A stretch of 64,000 bases of DNA from Thermoanaerobacterium xylanolyticum LX-11 (GCF_000189775.2 NC_015555.1:631001-695000); one strand, 5' to 3'. Shown: positions 20,418-30,903, counted from the first letter of the stretch. The notes: a model not told the origin generated them from the sequence alone. A program made the numbers and translations.

Positions 20418-21758
20418 ATGAGGAAAACCTCAAAAGTGATTGCACTGCTTTTGGTACTTTTAATGTCATTTTCAGTGATGTTAACAGGGTGCGGAAATAG
20501 TACTAAATCTGATCAGAGCAAAACTTCAGAAAATAGCTCAACTCAAAATAAAACTGAGACTACGAGTCAACCTGTGACGTTAGATATATTCCAATTCAAA
20601 GTTGAAATAAAAGATGCTCTTCAGAATGCTATAAATACTTACATGAAAGAAAATCCTAATGTTAAAATCAATCTAGAAACTGTAGGTGGCGGACAAGATT
20701 ACGGTGCTGCATTAAAAGCCAAATTCAATTCAGGTTCGGAGCCTGCAATATACAATGTAGGTGGACCACAAGATGTTGCTACATGGAAGCCAAAATTAGC
20801 TGATTTGTCAGATACAAAAGCTGCAAAAGCTGCTCTTCCTGGTACTCTTACTGGTGTGACACAAGACGGCAAAATTTATGGTTTACCATTTGATTTAGAG
20901 GGATATGGATTAATATACAACAAACAGATATTCAGTAAGGCAGGTATTGATCCATCCAGCATTAAGACCTTTGATGCGTTGGTGAATGCTGTAAAGACGT
21001 TAGATTCAAAGAAGAAAGAATTAGGTATTGATGCTGTATTCGCTTTTCCAGCAAAAGAAACTTGGGTTACTGGTCTCCATTTATCAAATGCATTTTTGTC
21101 ACCAGAATTTGATGGAGATGTTATGAAAGCATTTAATGCTAAGACAGTAGAATTCAAGTATGGCGATGCAATGAAGCAGATGATTGATCTTCAGAATAAA
21201 TATTCAGTGCAACCTACAGCAAGTCTTGACTACAGCACGCAAGTTGAAAAGCTTTTTGGAACTGGAAAAGTTGCTATGATTCAGCAAGGCAACTGGGTAT
21301 ATCCTACATTAGAGTCATTAGATAAGAATTTTGCACAAAATGATATAGGTATGTTGCCATACCCTGTTCCAGGATATAAAGAAGATTCATATCCTGAAGG
21401 TGTTCCAATGTATTGGGCAGTTAACAGTGATAAACCAGCAGATGTTCAAAAAGCTGCTAAAGATTTCTTAGATTGGTTGTACACATCAGATGAAGGAAAA
21501 CAGATAGTTACTCAACAGTTTAAGTTTGTGCCGGCATATACTGGGTACAATTCTAATAGCATATCAGATCCACTTGGAATGCAACTGTTTGTGGCAGCAA
21601 GCCAAGGAAAGACATATGGATGGGTATTTATGGGATATCCAAACAATTGGGGTCAAAATGTTCTCGGTGCTGATATTCAGCTTTATGTCAACGGTTCATT
21701 AACTTGGGATAAAGTAATTTCACATGCTAAACAAGCCTGGGCAGACGCAAGAAAATAA
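20418..21758 (+). CDS. amyE: Maltodextrin/cyclodextrin ABC transporter, substrate-binding lipoprotein
   Basis: 446 residues with a lipoprotein signal (MLTGC, Cys25) and a Ser/Asn/Thr-rich tether. The rest is a type I (cluster B) sugar-binding protein of the MalE class (PVTLDIFQFKVEIKDALQNAI; GLPFDLEGYGLIYNKQIF; GKVAMIQQGNWVYP). It would catch malto-oligosaccharides or cyclodextrins at the outer face of the membrane. An AGAGGAGG site precedes the ATG. The position between the amylopullulanase and two permease genes matches the EM1 cluster. The exact ligand is inferred. Confidence 0.88.
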   Translation: MRKTSKVIALLLVLLMSFSVMLTGCGNSTKSDQSKTSENSSTQNKTETTSQPVTLDIFQFKVEIKDALQNAINTYMKENPNVKINLETVGGGQDYGAALKAKFNSGSEPAIYNVGGPQDVATWKPKLADLSDTKAAKAALPGTLTGVTQDGKIYGLPFDLEGYGLIYNKQIFSKAGIDPSSIKTFDALVNAVKTLDSKKKELGIDAVFAFPAKETWVTGLHLSNAFLSPEFDGDVMKAFNAKTVEFKYGDAMKQMIDLQNKYSVQPTASLDYSTQVEKLFGTGKVAMIQQGNWVYPTLESLDKNFAQNDIGMLPYPVPGYKEDSYPEGVPMYWAVNSDKPADVQKAAKDFLDWLYTSDEGKQIVTQQFKFVPAYTGYNSNSISDPLGMQLFVAASQGKTYGWVFMGYPNNWGQNVLGADIQLYVNGSLTWDKVISHAKQAWADARK

Positions 21759-21772
21759 TAATTAAAGATAAT

Positions 21773-21802
21773 AGTGGGAGAGTATAGTCGTATTCTCCCA
21801 CT
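21773..21802 (+). promoter_or_regulatory. Stem-loop between amyE and amyD
   Basis: Inverted repeat AGTGGGAGA (21773-21781) with TCTCCCACT (21794-21802), followed by TTGC, not a U run. It probably protects the binding-protein mRNA or lowers read-through, as in mal operons. Confidence 0.6.
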
Positions 21803-21835
21803 TTGCAAATATGAATGAGAAGGAAGGTAAATACA

Positions 21836-22714
21836 ATGGGAAAAAAAGCTAAATTTTTTAAAAACGGTATTTGGTATTGGCTTTTTATAGCTCCAACACT
21901 ATTGTCGCTTATTATTGTCGTATTAATACCATTTATTATAGGAATATATTATTCATTTACAGATTGGAATGGAATAAATCAACCAGTATTTATTGGATTG
22001 AAAAATTTTATGGCACTTAAAGATGATGCTGAGTTTTGGAATTCAATATTTTTTACAGCTAAATTTGCTGTAGCATGCATCGTAATTATAAATGTGGTGG
22101 GACTAAGTTTTGCAATGCTTGTTACAAGAAAAATATTTGCCAGAAATTTTATGCGCACAGCATTTTATTTGCCTAATTTAATAGGTGGACTTATATTGGG
22201 ATTTATATGGAATTTCATTTTTGTAGATGTATTTCAAACAATTTCAGATGCTACACATATTGGATGGCTTGGAGGCTGGTTATCAACAACTAATACTGGC
22301 TTTTGGGGTCTTGTGATTGTCACATCATGGCAAATGATAGGCTATGTTATGGTGATTTATATAGCATATATTGAAAGCATTCCTACTGATTTAATAGAAG
22401 CTTCAAAGATTGATGGTGCAAATTCATGGCAACAATTTAGGAATGTCGTATTTCCACTTATAGCGCCAGCTTTTACAGTGAGTTTATTTATTACGCTTTC
22501 AAATTCATTTAAACTGTTTGATCAAAACTTATCATTAACTGCTGGAGCACCAGGCAATACTACACAAATGATAACACTTAATATATATCAAACAGCTTTT
22601 TCAGCTCAAGAGATGGCTGTAGGACAGGCAAAAGCAGTAATAATGTTCTTAATAATTGCTGTTATTTCTATCGTCCAAGTTTACTTGACACAGAAAAGAG
22701 AGGTTGAGATGTGA
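21836..22714 (+). CDS. amyD: Maltodextrin ABC transporter permease (MalF type)
   Basis: About 292 residues with six membrane helices. The EAA loop that contacts the ATPase reads EASKIDGANSWQQFRNVVFPL. The start is ATG 21836 with GGAAGG 8 bases before; ATG 21815 has no site. It ends with a GATGTGATG overlap to the next permease gene. It forms the channel with the AmyC permease in the cytoplasmic membrane. No ATPase gene is linked. Confidence 0.88.
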   Translation: MGKKAKFFKNGIWYWLFIAPTLLSLIIVVLIPFIIGIYYSFTDWNGINQPVFIGLKNFMALKDDAEFWNSIFFTAKFAVACIVIINVVGLSFAMLVTRKIFARNFMRTAFYLPNLIGGLILGFIWNFIFVDVFQTISDATHIGWLGGWLSTTNTGFWGLVIVTSWQMIGYVMVIYIAYIESIPTDLIEASKIDGANSWQQFRNVVFPLIAPAFTVSLFITLSNSFKLFDQNLSLTAGAPGNTTQMITLNIYQTAFSAQEMAVGQAKAVIMFLIIAVISIVQVYLTQKREVEM

Positions 22715-23538
22715 TGAAAAAAGTTCATGTTCAAAAATATTTATTGACATTTTTAGGAATTGTACTTTCATTGATATGGATATCTCCTTTTTATATAATA
22801 CTGGTTAATTCTTTCAAGACAAAATTAGAGCTATTTACAAACACATTGTCACTTCCAAAAAGTCTGATGTTGGATAATTATAAAACGGCAGCCGCAAATT
22901 TAAATTTAAGTGAAGCATTTTCCAATACATTAATAATAACTGTTGTTAGCATTTTGATTATTGCAATATTTTCCTCTATGACGGCTTATGCACTTCAAAG
23001 GGTAAAGAGAAAAAGCAGTGTGATTATTTATATGATTTTTACGGTAGCTATGCTTATTCCATTTCAATCGGTGATGATTCCTTTAGTGGCGGAATTTGGT
23101 AAGTTCCATTTTCTTACAAGGTCAGGACTTGTATTCATGTACTTGGGATTTGGGTCTAGTTTAGGTGTGTTTTTATACTATGGCGCGTTAAAAGGGATAC
23201 CTACATCTTTAGATGAAGCTGCTTTAATAGATGGTTGTAGTAGATTTAGGATCTACTGGAATATCATACTACCCTTATTAAATCCTACTACGATCACCCT
23301 TGCAGTTTTGGATATTATGTGGATATGGAATGACTACTTATTGCCATCTTTAGTCATAAACAAAGTCGGTTCCAGGACGCTTCCACTAATGATTTTTTAC
23401 TTCTTTAGCCAGTACACAAAGCAGTGGAATCTCGGTATGGCAGGACTGACAATAGCAATTTTACCTGTTGTAATTTTCTACTTCTTGGCACAGAGAAAGT
23501 TAGTCACAGCTATAATAGCTGGTGCTGTTAAACAGTAA
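22714..23538 (+). CDS. amyC: Maltodextrin ABC transporter permease (MalG type)
   Basis: About 274 residues with six membrane helices and the EAA loop EAALIDGCSRFRIYWNIILPLL. It overlaps the amyD stop (TGA 22712-22714); GTG 22711 is an alternative start with GAGAGG 7 bases upstream. The C-terminus AAQ-like AIIAGAVKQ is typical of MalG-class permeases. It is the partner of AmyD. Confidence 0.88.
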   Translation: MKKVHVQKYLLTFLGIVLSLIWISPFYIILVNSFKTKLELFTNTLSLPKSLMLDNYKTAAANLNLSEAFSNTLIITVVSILIIAIFSSMTAYALQRVKRKSSVIIYMIFTVAMLIPFQSVMIPLVAEFGKFHFLTRSGLVFMYLGFGSSLGVFLYYGALKGIPTSLDEAALIDGCSRFRIYWNIILPLLNPTTITLAVLDIMWIWNDYLLPSLVINKVGSRTLPLMIFYFFSQYTKQWNLGMAGLTIAILPVVIFYFLAQRKLVTAIIAGAVKQ

Positions 23539-23585
23539 GATAAATATTGTATTTAAACAAGTTAATTTAAAATTATAGACAACAT

Positions 23586-23633
23586 GCAATCGGTATAAAA
23601 GTATTTTTGCTTAATAATATCGATTGCTTTTAT
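23586..23633 (+). terminator. Hairpin with operator-like arms between amyC and the CGTase gene
   Basis: GCAATCGGTAT (23586-23596) pairs with ATATCGATTGC (23617-23627) with one mismatch, followed by TTTTATTAT. It can act as a terminator for amyEDC. Each arm is also a half-site of the LacI-type operator (GCAATCG, CGATTGC). A weak promoter for the CGTase gene may overlap its right arm (TTGCTT 23607-23612, TATTAT 23631-23636). Confidence 0.5.
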
Positions 23634-23713
23634 TATAGAAAGGAGTGATGGAAAACCAATAAATTATTAAACAACTCGCTAATCAAAAAAATAATTAAAA
23701 AGGAGGGTTTTGT

Positions 23714-25846
23714 ATGAAAAAAACGTTTAAATTGTTATTGGTGCTGGTGCTTTCGCTTACACTTGTTTTTGGATTAACAGCACCAATACAAGCAGCTTCT
23801 GATACTGCAGTAAGTAATGTTGTCAATTACTCGACAGATGTAATCTATCAGATTGTCACTGATAGATTTGTTGATGGAAATACCAGTAACAATCCAACTG
23901 GTGACTTGTATGATCCAACACATACAAGTTTAAAAAAGTACTTTGGCGGAGACTGGCAGGGTATTATCAACAAGATAAATGATGGATATCTAACAGGCAT
24001 GGGTGTAACAGCAATTTGGATATCTCAACCTGTAGAAAATATTTATGCAGTCTTACCTGATTCAACTTTTGGTGGGAGTACATCGTACCATGGTTATTGG
24101 GCTCGTGATTTTAAGAAAACAAATCCATACTTTGGAAGCTTTACTGATTTTCAAAATTTGATCAATACAGCTCATGCCCATAACATAAAAGTAATTATTG
24201 ATTTTGCACCCAATCATACTTCACCTGCATCTGAAACAGATCCTACTTATGCTGAGAATGGAAGGCTATACGACAATGGAACATTGCTTGGTGGGTATAC
24301 AAACGATACAAACGGGTATTTTCATCATTATGGAGGAACAGATTTTTCATCTTATGAAGATGGTATTTATCGCAACTTATTTGATTTAGCAGATTTAAAT
24401 CAACAGAATAGTACAATCGATTCATATTTAAAATCAGCAATTAAGGTGTGGCTTGATATGGGAATAGATGGTATACGTTTAGATGCTGTAAAACATATGC
24501 CATTTGGATGGCAGAAAAATTTTATGGATAGCATATTGAGCTATAGGCCCGTATTTACATTTGGAGAGTGGTTCCTTGGAACGAATGAAGTTGATGCGAA
24601 TAACACATACTTTGCAAATGAAAGCGGTATGAGTCTTTTGGACTTTAGGTTTTCTCAAAAAGTAAGGCAGGTATTTAGGGATAATACAGATACTATGTAT
24701 GGACTTGATTCAATGATTCAATCAACTGCATCTGATTATAATTTTATAAATGATATGGTTACTTTTATTGATAATCATGATATGGATAGATTCTATAATG
24801 GCGGTTCTACTCGTCCAGTTGAACAAGCATTAGCATTTACATTGACTTCACGAGGAGTACCTGCTATATATTATGGAACAGAACAGTACATGACAGGCAA
24901 CGGAGACCCTTATAATAGAGCTATGATGACGTCATTTAATACGTCAACTACAGCATATAATGTAATTAAAAAACTTGCTCCTTTGCGTAAATCCAATCCT
25001 GCAATTGCTTATGGTACTACTCAGCAACGTTGGATAAACAATGATGTTTATATATACGAAAGAAAATTTGGAAATAATGTTGCTCTTGTTGCTATAAATA
25101 GAAACCTCTCAACAAGTTATAATATTACAGGGTTGTATACAGCGCTTCCTGCTGGTACTTATACTGATGTTCTTGGCGGACTTTTGAATGGTAATAGTAT
25201 TTCTGTCGCAAGTAATGGTTCTGTAACACCATTTACACTTGGTGCCGGTGAAGTTGCAGTATGGCAGTATGTAAGTTCAAGTAGTTCTCCGTTGATAGGA
25301 CATATTGGACCAACAATGACAAAAGCAGGACAAACTATAACAATAGATGGAAGAGGTTTTGGTACGACAACCGGACAAGTTTTGTTTGGTTCAACGGCTG
25401 GTACTATTGTCTCTTGGAATGATACAGAGGTAAAAGTAAAAGTTCCTTCAGTGACGCCTGGTAAATATAATGTATCATTAAAAACTTCAAGTGGTACTAC
25501 AAGCAATACTTATAATAATATTAACATTCTTACAGGCAATCAGGTATGTGTTAGATTTGTTGTAAATAATGCAAGTACAGTATATGGAGAGAATGTTTAT
25601 CTTACTGGTAATGTGGCTGAGCTAGGAAACTGGAATACGTCAAAAGCAATCGGACCAATGTTTAATCAGGTAGTATATCAGTATCCTACATGGTATTATG
25701 ATGTAAGTGTTCCAGCGGGCACAACAATACAATTTAAGTTTATAAAGAAAAATGGCAATACGATAACATGGGAAGGTGGTAGTAATCATACTTATGCAGT
25801 TCCATCATCTGGTACTGGCACTGTAATTGTAAATTGGCAACAGTAA
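23714..25846 (+). CDS. amyA: Cyclodextrin glucanotransferase (CGTase), secreted, GH13
   Basis: 710 residues with a 27-residue signal peptide (cleavage after IQA), the same sizes as the EM1 enzyme. Domains A/B: barrel with Asp257 (nucleophile; 230 in mature numbering, GIRLDAVKH), Glu285 (acid, FGEWF) and Asp356 (FIDNHD). Domain C follows, then domain D (IPT/TIG-like, [20 protein letters not shown]) and domain E, a CBM20 starch-binding domain ([22 protein letters not shown] ... [14 protein letters not shown]). It turns starch into cyclodextrins by an intramolecular transfer. An AGGAGGG site precedes the ATG. It lies downstream of the amyEDC genes after a hairpin, so it may be partly cotranscribed. 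Confidence 0.96.
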   Translation: MKKTFKLLLVLVLSLTLVFGLTAPIQAASDTAVSNVVNYSTDVIYQIVTDRFVDGNTSNNPTGDLYDPTHTSLKKYFGGDWQGIINKINDGYLTGMGVTAIWISQPVENIYAVLPDSTFGGSTSYHGYWARDFKKTNPYFGSFTDFQNLINTAHAHNIKVIIDFAPNHTSPASETDPTYAENGRLYDNGTLLGGYTNDTNGYFHHYGGTDFSSYEDGIYRNLFDLADLNQQNSTIDSYLKSAIKVWLDMGIDGIRLDAVKHMPFGWQKNFMDSILSYRPVFTFGEWFLGTNEVDANNTYFANESGMSLLDFRFSQKVRQVFRDNTDTMYGLDSMIQSTASDYNFINDMVTFIDNHDMDRFYNGGSTRPVEQALAFTLTSRGVPAIYYGTEQYMTGNGDPYNRAMMTSFNTSTTAYNVIKKLAPLRKSNPAIAYGTTQQRWINNDVYIYERKFGNNVALVAINRNLSTSYNITGLYTALPAGTYTDVLGGLLNGNSISVASNGSVTPFTLGAGEVAVWQYVSSSSSPLIGHIGPTMTKAGQTITIDGRGFGTTTGQVLFGSTAGTIVSWNDTEVKVKVPSVTPGKYNVSLKTSSGTTSNTYNNINILTGNQVCVRFVVNNASTVYGENVYLTGNVAELGNWNTSKAIGPMFNQVVYQYPTWYYDVSVPAGTTIQFKFIKKNGNTITWEGGSNHTYAVPSSGTGTVIVNWQQ

Positions 25847-25856
25847 ATAAAATAAT

Positions 25857-25900
25857 AAGGGCCAAGAGATCTAATTGTTTTGATTTCTTGACCTTTAATT
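25857..25900. terminator. Bidirectional terminator between CGTase and chemoreceptor genes
   Basis: Imperfect inverted repeat, 25857-25871 with 25882-25895 (AAGGGCCAAGAGATC against GATTTCTTGACCTT), placed between two convergent genes. Confidence 0.6.
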
Positions 25901-25910
25901 TATTCTTAAT

Positions 25911-28004
25911 CTATGTACTTATCTTAAACTTGTTAACAGCAGCCATTAATGTATTAGCAATAGCATTTAAATCTCTTGCATATTTTAATATCTCATCTAT
26001 CGCTTCTTTTTGAGTTTCAGCAGATGAGGAGATCTCTTCAGTAGATGCTGCCGTTTCTTCAGTTACAGATGCTATATTTTCAATAGATGTTATCATATTA
26101 GTTTTACTTTGCGATATCTTTTCCATCGAATTATTTAATTTTTTTAGTTCACTGACAATACAATTTACAGCTGACTGAATATCATAGAAAGTATGTATTG
26201 TTTTGTCCAATGCTTTATTTTGTTCTTCTATTGATGAGGTAGCATCTTCAACAATTTTATATGTTGTATCTATGTTAGTTTGTATCTCTCTTATTATCTG
26301 TTCTATAGTATTAGCTGCTTTCGATGACTGACTTGCCAGTTTTCTGACTTCATCAGCAACAACAGCAAATCCTTTGCCACTTTTACCTGCTCTTGCTGCC
26401 TCTATAGCAGCATTTAGCGATAGAAGATTAGTTTGATCTGCAATTGAAGTTATTGTTTCTATGATATTGCCAATCTCTATTGATTTTTTCTTAAGATATG
26501 AGGTCGATTCTTTTACTTTATTCTGCATTAAATCAGTTAATTTAGATTTCTCACTTAAATCTTTTATATTTTCGATTCCTTGATTAGTAGCGTAAATTAC
26601 ATTGTTTGTTTCATTGTTTATGTTTTCTGAATTCTTAATTGCAATATCTACATGTTTACTTAATTCATCCGTAAGTGATGCACTATTTTCAGCATCTTTA
26701 GCTTGTTCTTGAGCGCCTTCTGCGATTTCTTTCATTGCAATAGCGACTTCATTTGTTATTATTTCAGCTTTTTGCGATGAAGAAGTCAACTTTTCGGAGT
26801 AAAAATTAACATTGTTTGCGGCATTAAATACTTCTATTATGAGATTTTTAATGCCATCAATCATTTCATTAAAACCATTTGCAAGCAATCCAATTTCATC
26901 TTTTGCTTTTATATTTATTTTTTGAGTTATGTTTCCTTTTGAAGCTTCATTCATGATTTGCATGATCTTCTTTATATTAGATGTAATGCCTTTTGAGAAA
27001 AAATATGCTATTAGAAGCCCTATCAGGAGGCATATTAAGCTAAACAAAATTATATTATACTTTATTTGTGACACACTATCATTGAATTCTGAAGAATTCA
27101 TATCAACAACTGCTTTCCAACCGAAGTTACTGAGATTTTTTATCGTTGCAAATTTTATTATTCCGTTATCAGAGTATTGAAAGGTAGTATCATTTAAAGA
27201 AATCATCTTTTTGCCATAATTTTTTTTGGTTATATAAGTAAAAAGGTTATTTTTATCTTTACTTGCTAATATAATACCATCTTTTGATAAAATATATACA
27301 TTCCCAGTTTTACCTATCGCAATTGATGAAATCATATTAGAAAGGGAATCAAGGTTAATGTCAAAGGCTAAAACACCTATTACATCAGAGGCAGCAGATG
27401 TTAATGAACTTTTAACAGCTTTTGATACAGTAAAAACTGCACCGTTTGTACCATTATTACTGTAGGGCCCTGTCCATATTATTGAGTTGGGATTTTCTAC
27501 TGCGTCTTTGTACCATTTTTGTGCCGTTGGATCATAATTCGAATCAAGAGGCAAATCTGGTGATTGAATCATTTTTTTGTCAGTTGTTGCAAAATAAATT
27601 ATTGATATTTTACTGTTCTTTGTATTTAAAATATTTGTGAATAAGTCTTGAAGACTTTGATTATCTGTTGCAAAATCTGTTTTGCCGTAATTTAATAATT
27701 GACTGCTATCAGATAAAATGGTAATCTGAGTTTCTACATCATTTTTAAAAAGATTTACATAATTATTTATAAGCCCAAGAGTATCCTTGTTAGAAATGTC
27801 GATGCGAGCATTTAGAATTTGAGTAGATTTGTTTGCAGACATATAACCTGTAAATGTAAGTGGCAAAATTATAATTAAAGCAATAAAAATCATTAACTTA
27901 GTAAAAATGCTTTTGTTGTTTATTACAAGTTTTTGCAAATTTGGCTTAATTAAATTTAATTTTTGCTTATGAGTGGTTTGAGGTATTAACAATTTTTTGC
28001 TCAT
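25911..28004 (-). CDS. Methyl-accepting chemotaxis protein
   Basis: 697 residues. An N-terminal membrane helix ([21 protein letters not shown]) is followed by an extracellular Cache-type sensor domain (about residues 70-300), a second helix ([19 protein letters not shown]), a HAMP domain and a long signalling coiled coil. The CheA/CheW-binding tip is intact ([37 protein letters not shown]). GAGGAGGAG precedes the ATG. It is transcribed against the CGTase gene, and its promoter region has the same operator type as the starch genes. The ligand is unknown; a sugar or maltodextrin signal is likely from context. Confidence 0.92.
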   Translation of the reverse strand: MSKKLLIPQTTHKQKLNLIKPNLQKLVINNKSIFTKLMIFIALIIILPLTFTGYMSANKSTQILNARIDISNKDTLGLINNYVNLFKNDVETQITILSDSSQLLNYGKTDFATDNQSLQDLFTNILNTKNSKISIIYFATTDKKMIQSPDLPLDSNYDPTAQKWYKDAVENPNSIIWTGPYSNNGTNGAVFTVSKAVKSSLTSAASDVIGVLAFDINLDSLSNMISSIAIGKTGNVYILSKDGIILASKDKNNLFTYITKKNYGKKMISLNDTTFQYSDNGIIKFATIKNLSNFGWKAVVDMNSSEFNDSVSQIKYNIILFSLICLLIGLLIAYFFSKGITSNIKKIMQIMNEASKGNITQKINIKAKDEIGLLANGFNEMIDGIKNLIIEVFNAANNVNFYSEKLTSSSQKAEIITNEVAIAMKEIAEGAQEQAKDAENSASLTDELSKHVDIAIKNSENINNETNNVIYATNQGIENIKDLSEKSKLTDLMQNKVKESTSYLKKKSIEIGNIIETITSIADQTNLLSLNAAIEAARAGKSGKGFAVVADEVRKLASQSSKAANTIEQIIREIQTNIDTTYKIVEDATSSIEEQNKALDKTIHTFYDIQSAVNCIVSELKKLNNSMEKISQSKTNMITSIENIASVTEETAASTEEISSSAETQKEAIDEILKYARDLNAIANTLMAAVNKFKIST

Positions 28005-28039
28005 AATTACTCCTCCTCTAAGTTAAATAAGCAAAGAAC

Positions 28040-28065
28040 ACAAACGATTGCATAATAATATTATA
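28040..28065 (-). promoter_or_regulatory. Promoter and operator of the chemoreceptor gene
   Basis: On the minus strand TATAAT (28060-28065) with a weak TTTGCA (28083-28088) 17 bp upstream. The operator ACAAACGATTGC (28040-28051) has one mismatch to GCAANCGNTTGC and lies just after the expected start. Confidence 0.55.
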
Positions 28066-28255
28066 ACATTAATACATAAAATTGCAAATGGAATATATAG
28101 AATAGTTTGAAATTAACATCGCTTTGTTTATGTTTAATGAAATTTAATAAAAATCGTAATTACAAAAATTTAAAAACAATTATATAATAGCATTGATTGA
28201 AATGTTAAGTAACTTTTGTAATAAACAAAAAATAATAATTTTTATAAAAAATATA

Positions 28256-28284
28256 TTGACAATATTTGAATCTGGAGATACAAT
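28256..28284 (+). promoter_or_regulatory. Promoter of the second maltodextrin transport operon
   Basis: TTGACA (28256-28261), 17-bp spacer, TACAAT (28279-28284). Confidence 0.75.
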
Positions 28285-28299
28285 TATATTAGATATGGC

Positions 28300-28311
28300 G
28301 CAAGCGATTGC
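28300..28311 (+). promoter_or_regulatory. LacI-family-type operator O1, second transport operon
   Basis: GCAAGCGATTGC matches the core GCAANCGNTTGC exactly, at about +10 to +21, and is followed by AAATTTT. Confidence 0.75.
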
Positions 28312-28353
28312 AAATTTTATTTGCAGTTAGGCGCTTTTAAAAATAGTGTCAAA

Positions 28354-28365
28354 GAAAGCGATTGC
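28354..28365 (+). promoter_or_regulatory. LacI-family-type operator O2 in the leader
   Basis: GAAAGCGATTGC has one mismatch to the core and lies 54 bp after O1, about five helical turns, a distance that allows two bound repressors on one face of the DNA. Confidence 0.5.
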
Positions 28366-28665
28366 TGTAATTTAATAGTAATCACTAAGGGGATGATAAT
28401 AGTAAAAGATTATGATTGTGAAGTTTGTCTGCAGCATTTTTTAGTTAATGTACGTCAATTTGTTATTATGTTGAAGAAAGATAAAGTGCGTTGTCGTTTT
28501 ATTTGGTTTTAGAACTTATATATAGAAAATCTATGTAAAGCAGTGACAGATATGCAATAACTACACATGTAAACATTGTAATAAAAGCTTATATTGAAGT
28601 TTGAAATAAAATTTTGGGATATACCCAAAAAAATCATAAAATTTTATTTTGTGAGGAGGATTTAC

Positions 28666-29928
28666 ATGAAAAAGTACACAAAAATTTTTGCAATACTTAC
28701 TGCCGTGGTATTGCTATTATCAGTTGCTTTAACCGGCTGTGGAAGCAGCAAGACAAATGAATCAAAGTCTTCAGATAATAGTTCTAATAACACTGCTCAG
28801 ACACAGCAAAAAAAGGAGCCAGTTGAATTAACGGTATGGTCACATTTGACAGATCCTGAAATAGCTAAGGTACAAGAAATCGCTAACAAATGGGCTCAAG
28901 AGACAGGCAATAAAGTAAAAGTATTGGCTGATCAGAGTGATTTCCAGGCATTTTCTACGGCAGCTCAGAGCGGTAAAGGGCCAGATATTATGTTTGGATT
29001 GCCCCATGATAATCTTGGAACATTCCAAAAGGCTGGACTTTTAGCGGAAGTACCTGACGGAGTCATTAATAAATCTGATTATGTCCCGATGAGCATAGAT
29101 GCAGTTTCATATGATGGAAAAATGTACGCAATACCATTATCAATGGAGACATACGGACTTTTCTACAATACAAGCAAAATTCAAACTCCTCCAGCTACAC
29201 TTGACGACTTGATTAAGCTTGGACAGCAAGTTGGATTCCAGTATGATATAAATAATTTCTACTACAGCTTTGCATTTATGGCTGCTTATGGTGGTTATGT
29301 ATTTAAAAATAATGGAGGAGCTCTCGATCCAAACGATATAGGATTAAATAATGATGGTGCGAAAAAAGGTTTGTCTTTGATAAGGGATTTTGTAAAAACT
29401 TATAAGTTTATGACTGCCGATATTAAAGGCGATATAGCTAAAGGCAATTTCCAAAATGGAAAGATAGGACTTTATATAAGTGGTCCGTGGGATGTTGATG
29501 GGTTTAAGAAAGCAAATGTTCCTTTTAAAGTAGCTCCATTGCCAACAGTCGATGGAAAGCCGATGCCTTCATTTGCTGGTGTACAGGCAGCTTTTGTAAG
29601 CGCTAATTCTAAACATCAACAAGAAGCATGGGATTTATTAAAATATCTTGCTCAAAATACGGCATTGCCTCTTTTTGAAACAGGTAATAGAATTCCAGTT
29701 CTCAATTCTGTGTTAAACAATGATGAAGTTAAAAACAATGATATTTTAAATGCATTTGCTGAACAAGCTAAGAATGCTATTCCTATGCCAAACATTCCTG
29801 CTATGACAGCAGTTTGGACACCGGCTGGTAATGCACTGCAGCTTGTAACATCAGGTAAAGCAACTCCTGATAAGGCAGCAGATGATATGGTCAATCAGAT
29901 AAAGCAGGGTATTGCTACTCAGCAATAA
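28666..29928 (+). CDS. malE: Maltose/maltodextrin ABC transporter, substrate-binding lipoprotein
   Basis: About 420 residues. The start is ATG 28666 with GAGGAGGA 5 bases before; the frame is open further upstream but the lipoprotein signal (ALTGC, Cys25) begins here. A Ser/Asn/Gln tether leads to a MalE-type domain (VELTVWSHLTDPEIAKVQEIANKWAQETGNKVKVL; YAIPLSMETYGLFYN; NGKIGLYISGPWDVDGFKKA; TGNRIPVLNSV). It probably binds maltose and linear maltodextrins. It heads an operon with two permease genes. Confidence 0.9.
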   Translation: MKKYTKIFAILTAVVLLLSVALTGCGSSKTNESKSSDNSSNNTAQTQQKKEPVELTVWSHLTDPEIAKVQEIANKWAQETGNKVKVLADQSDFQAFSTAAQSGKGPDIMFGLPHDNLGTFQKAGLLAEVPDGVINKSDYVPMSIDAVSYDGKMYAIPLSMETYGLFYNTSKIQTPPATLDDLIKLGQQVGFQYDINNFYYSFAFMAAYGGYVFKNNGGALDPNDIGLNNDGAKKGLSLIRDFVKTYKFMTADIKGDIAKGNFQNGKIGLYISGPWDVDGFKKANVPFKVAPLPTVDGKPMPSFAGVQAAFVSANSKHQQEAWDLLKYLAQNTALPLFETGNRIPVLNSVLNNDEVKNNDILNAFAEQAKNAIPMPNIPAMTAVWTPAGNALQLVTSGKATPDKAADDMVNQIKQGIATQQ

Positions 29929-29930
29929 AT

Positions 29931-29951
29931 AAAGGGGCTAAATGCCCCTTT
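29931..29951 (+). promoter_or_regulatory. Stem-loop between malE and malF
   Basis: AAAGGGGC (29931-29938) and GCCCCTTT (29944-29951) with a 5-base loop and only a weak U tail. It may let part of the transcripts stop or be cut after malE and so raise the binding protein over the permeases. Confidence 0.6.
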
Positions 29952-29978
29952 CCAATTATTTTAGAGGGAGGACATTTT

Positions 29979-30899
29979 ATGAAGACAGGAACAAAAATTC
30001 GGGACAAATTGACACCTTATGCGTTTTTGTCACCTGCAATATTATCAATGACAGTATTAAGTTTCTTACCTATTGCATATACTATATATATTGCGTTTAC
30101 TAACTTCAGCTTAAATCATTTTAAACAATATCAATTTGTAGGATTTAAAAACTTTATAGATATTATCAATGGACCGTTAAGAACGGTTTTTTTACCAGTG
30201 CTTTTATGGACGGTGGTTTTTGCAGCGATAGCAACATTGGCTAATTATGTCATAGGTTTATTTTTAGCGGTTTTACTCAACAACAAAAATATGTGGGAAA
30301 CGAATATTTATAGAGCTATACTTATAATTCCCTGGGCATTGCCATCAACAATTGCAATATTAGCTTGGCAGGGTCTGTATAATCAAGATTATGGTGGGAT
30401 AAATACTTTGTTAAGTTACTTGCATATTTCAAAAATTCCTTGGCTTACTGATCCGTTCTGGGCAAGAGTGGGAATAATAATTGCCAGTGCGTGGATGGGA
30501 TATCCCTTTATGATGAATGCATCTTTAGGTGGATTACAAGCCATACCACCAGAATTATATGAAGTAGCAGATTTGGATGGTGCTACTTGGTTTCAAAAGT
30601 TAAGACTTATAACACTTCCTATGCTTATGTCATCGGCGCTGCCACTTATTATCTCATCATTTGCTTTTAATTTTAATAATTTCGGTTCCGTGTTTTTGAT
30701 AACTGGTGGAGGTCCTCCAAGAACAGATACGGCTTTTGCTGGTACTACAGATTTACTTGTAAGTGCGGCTTATAAAATGACAATGCAATTTAATAGATAC
30801 GATTTGGCATCAGCATTGTCAATAATTATATTTTTGATAATTGGGACATTAAGCTATGTAAATATGAGGATGACGCATGCATTTGAGGAGGTGGACTAG
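29979..30899 (+). CDS. malF: Maltose ABC transporter permease MalF
   Basis: 306 residues with about six to seven membrane helices and the EAA loop EVADLDGATWFQKLRLITLPML. A GAGGGAGGA site precedes the ATG. It pairs with the following MalG-type gene in one transport complex in the cytoplasmic membrane. The family tie is clear; the sugar is inferred from the neighbours. Confidence 0.92.
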   Translation: MKTGTKIRDKLTPYAFLSPAILSMTVLSFLPIAYTIYIAFTNFSLNHFKQYQFVGFKNFIDIINGPLRTVFLPVLLWTVVFAAIATLANYVIGLFLAVLLNNKNMWETNIYRAILIIPWALPSTIAILAWQGLYNQDYGGINTLLSYLHISKIPWLTDPFWARVGIIIASAWMGYPFMMNASLGGLQAIPPELYEVADLDGATWFQKLRLITLPMLMSSALPLIISSFAFNFNNFGSVFLITGGGPPRTDTAFAGTTDLLVSAAYKMTMQFNRYDLASALSIIIFLIIGTLSYVNMRMTHAFEEVD

Positions 30900-30903
30900 A
30901 TTG

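Larger units (their letters stand above)
28005..28665. other. Divergent control region of chemoreceptor and second binding-protein genes
   Basis: 661 bp without a convincing gene. A 63-codon frame at 28321-28512 has no ribosome site and no known motif. The region holds two promoters and three operator copies (listed), and a leader of about 375 bases before the binding-protein gene. Confidence 0.7.

Noticed and set aside
28321-28512. 63-codon open frame in the malE leader
   Set aside because: No ribosome site, no known motif, and it overlaps the second operator; most likely leader RNA.
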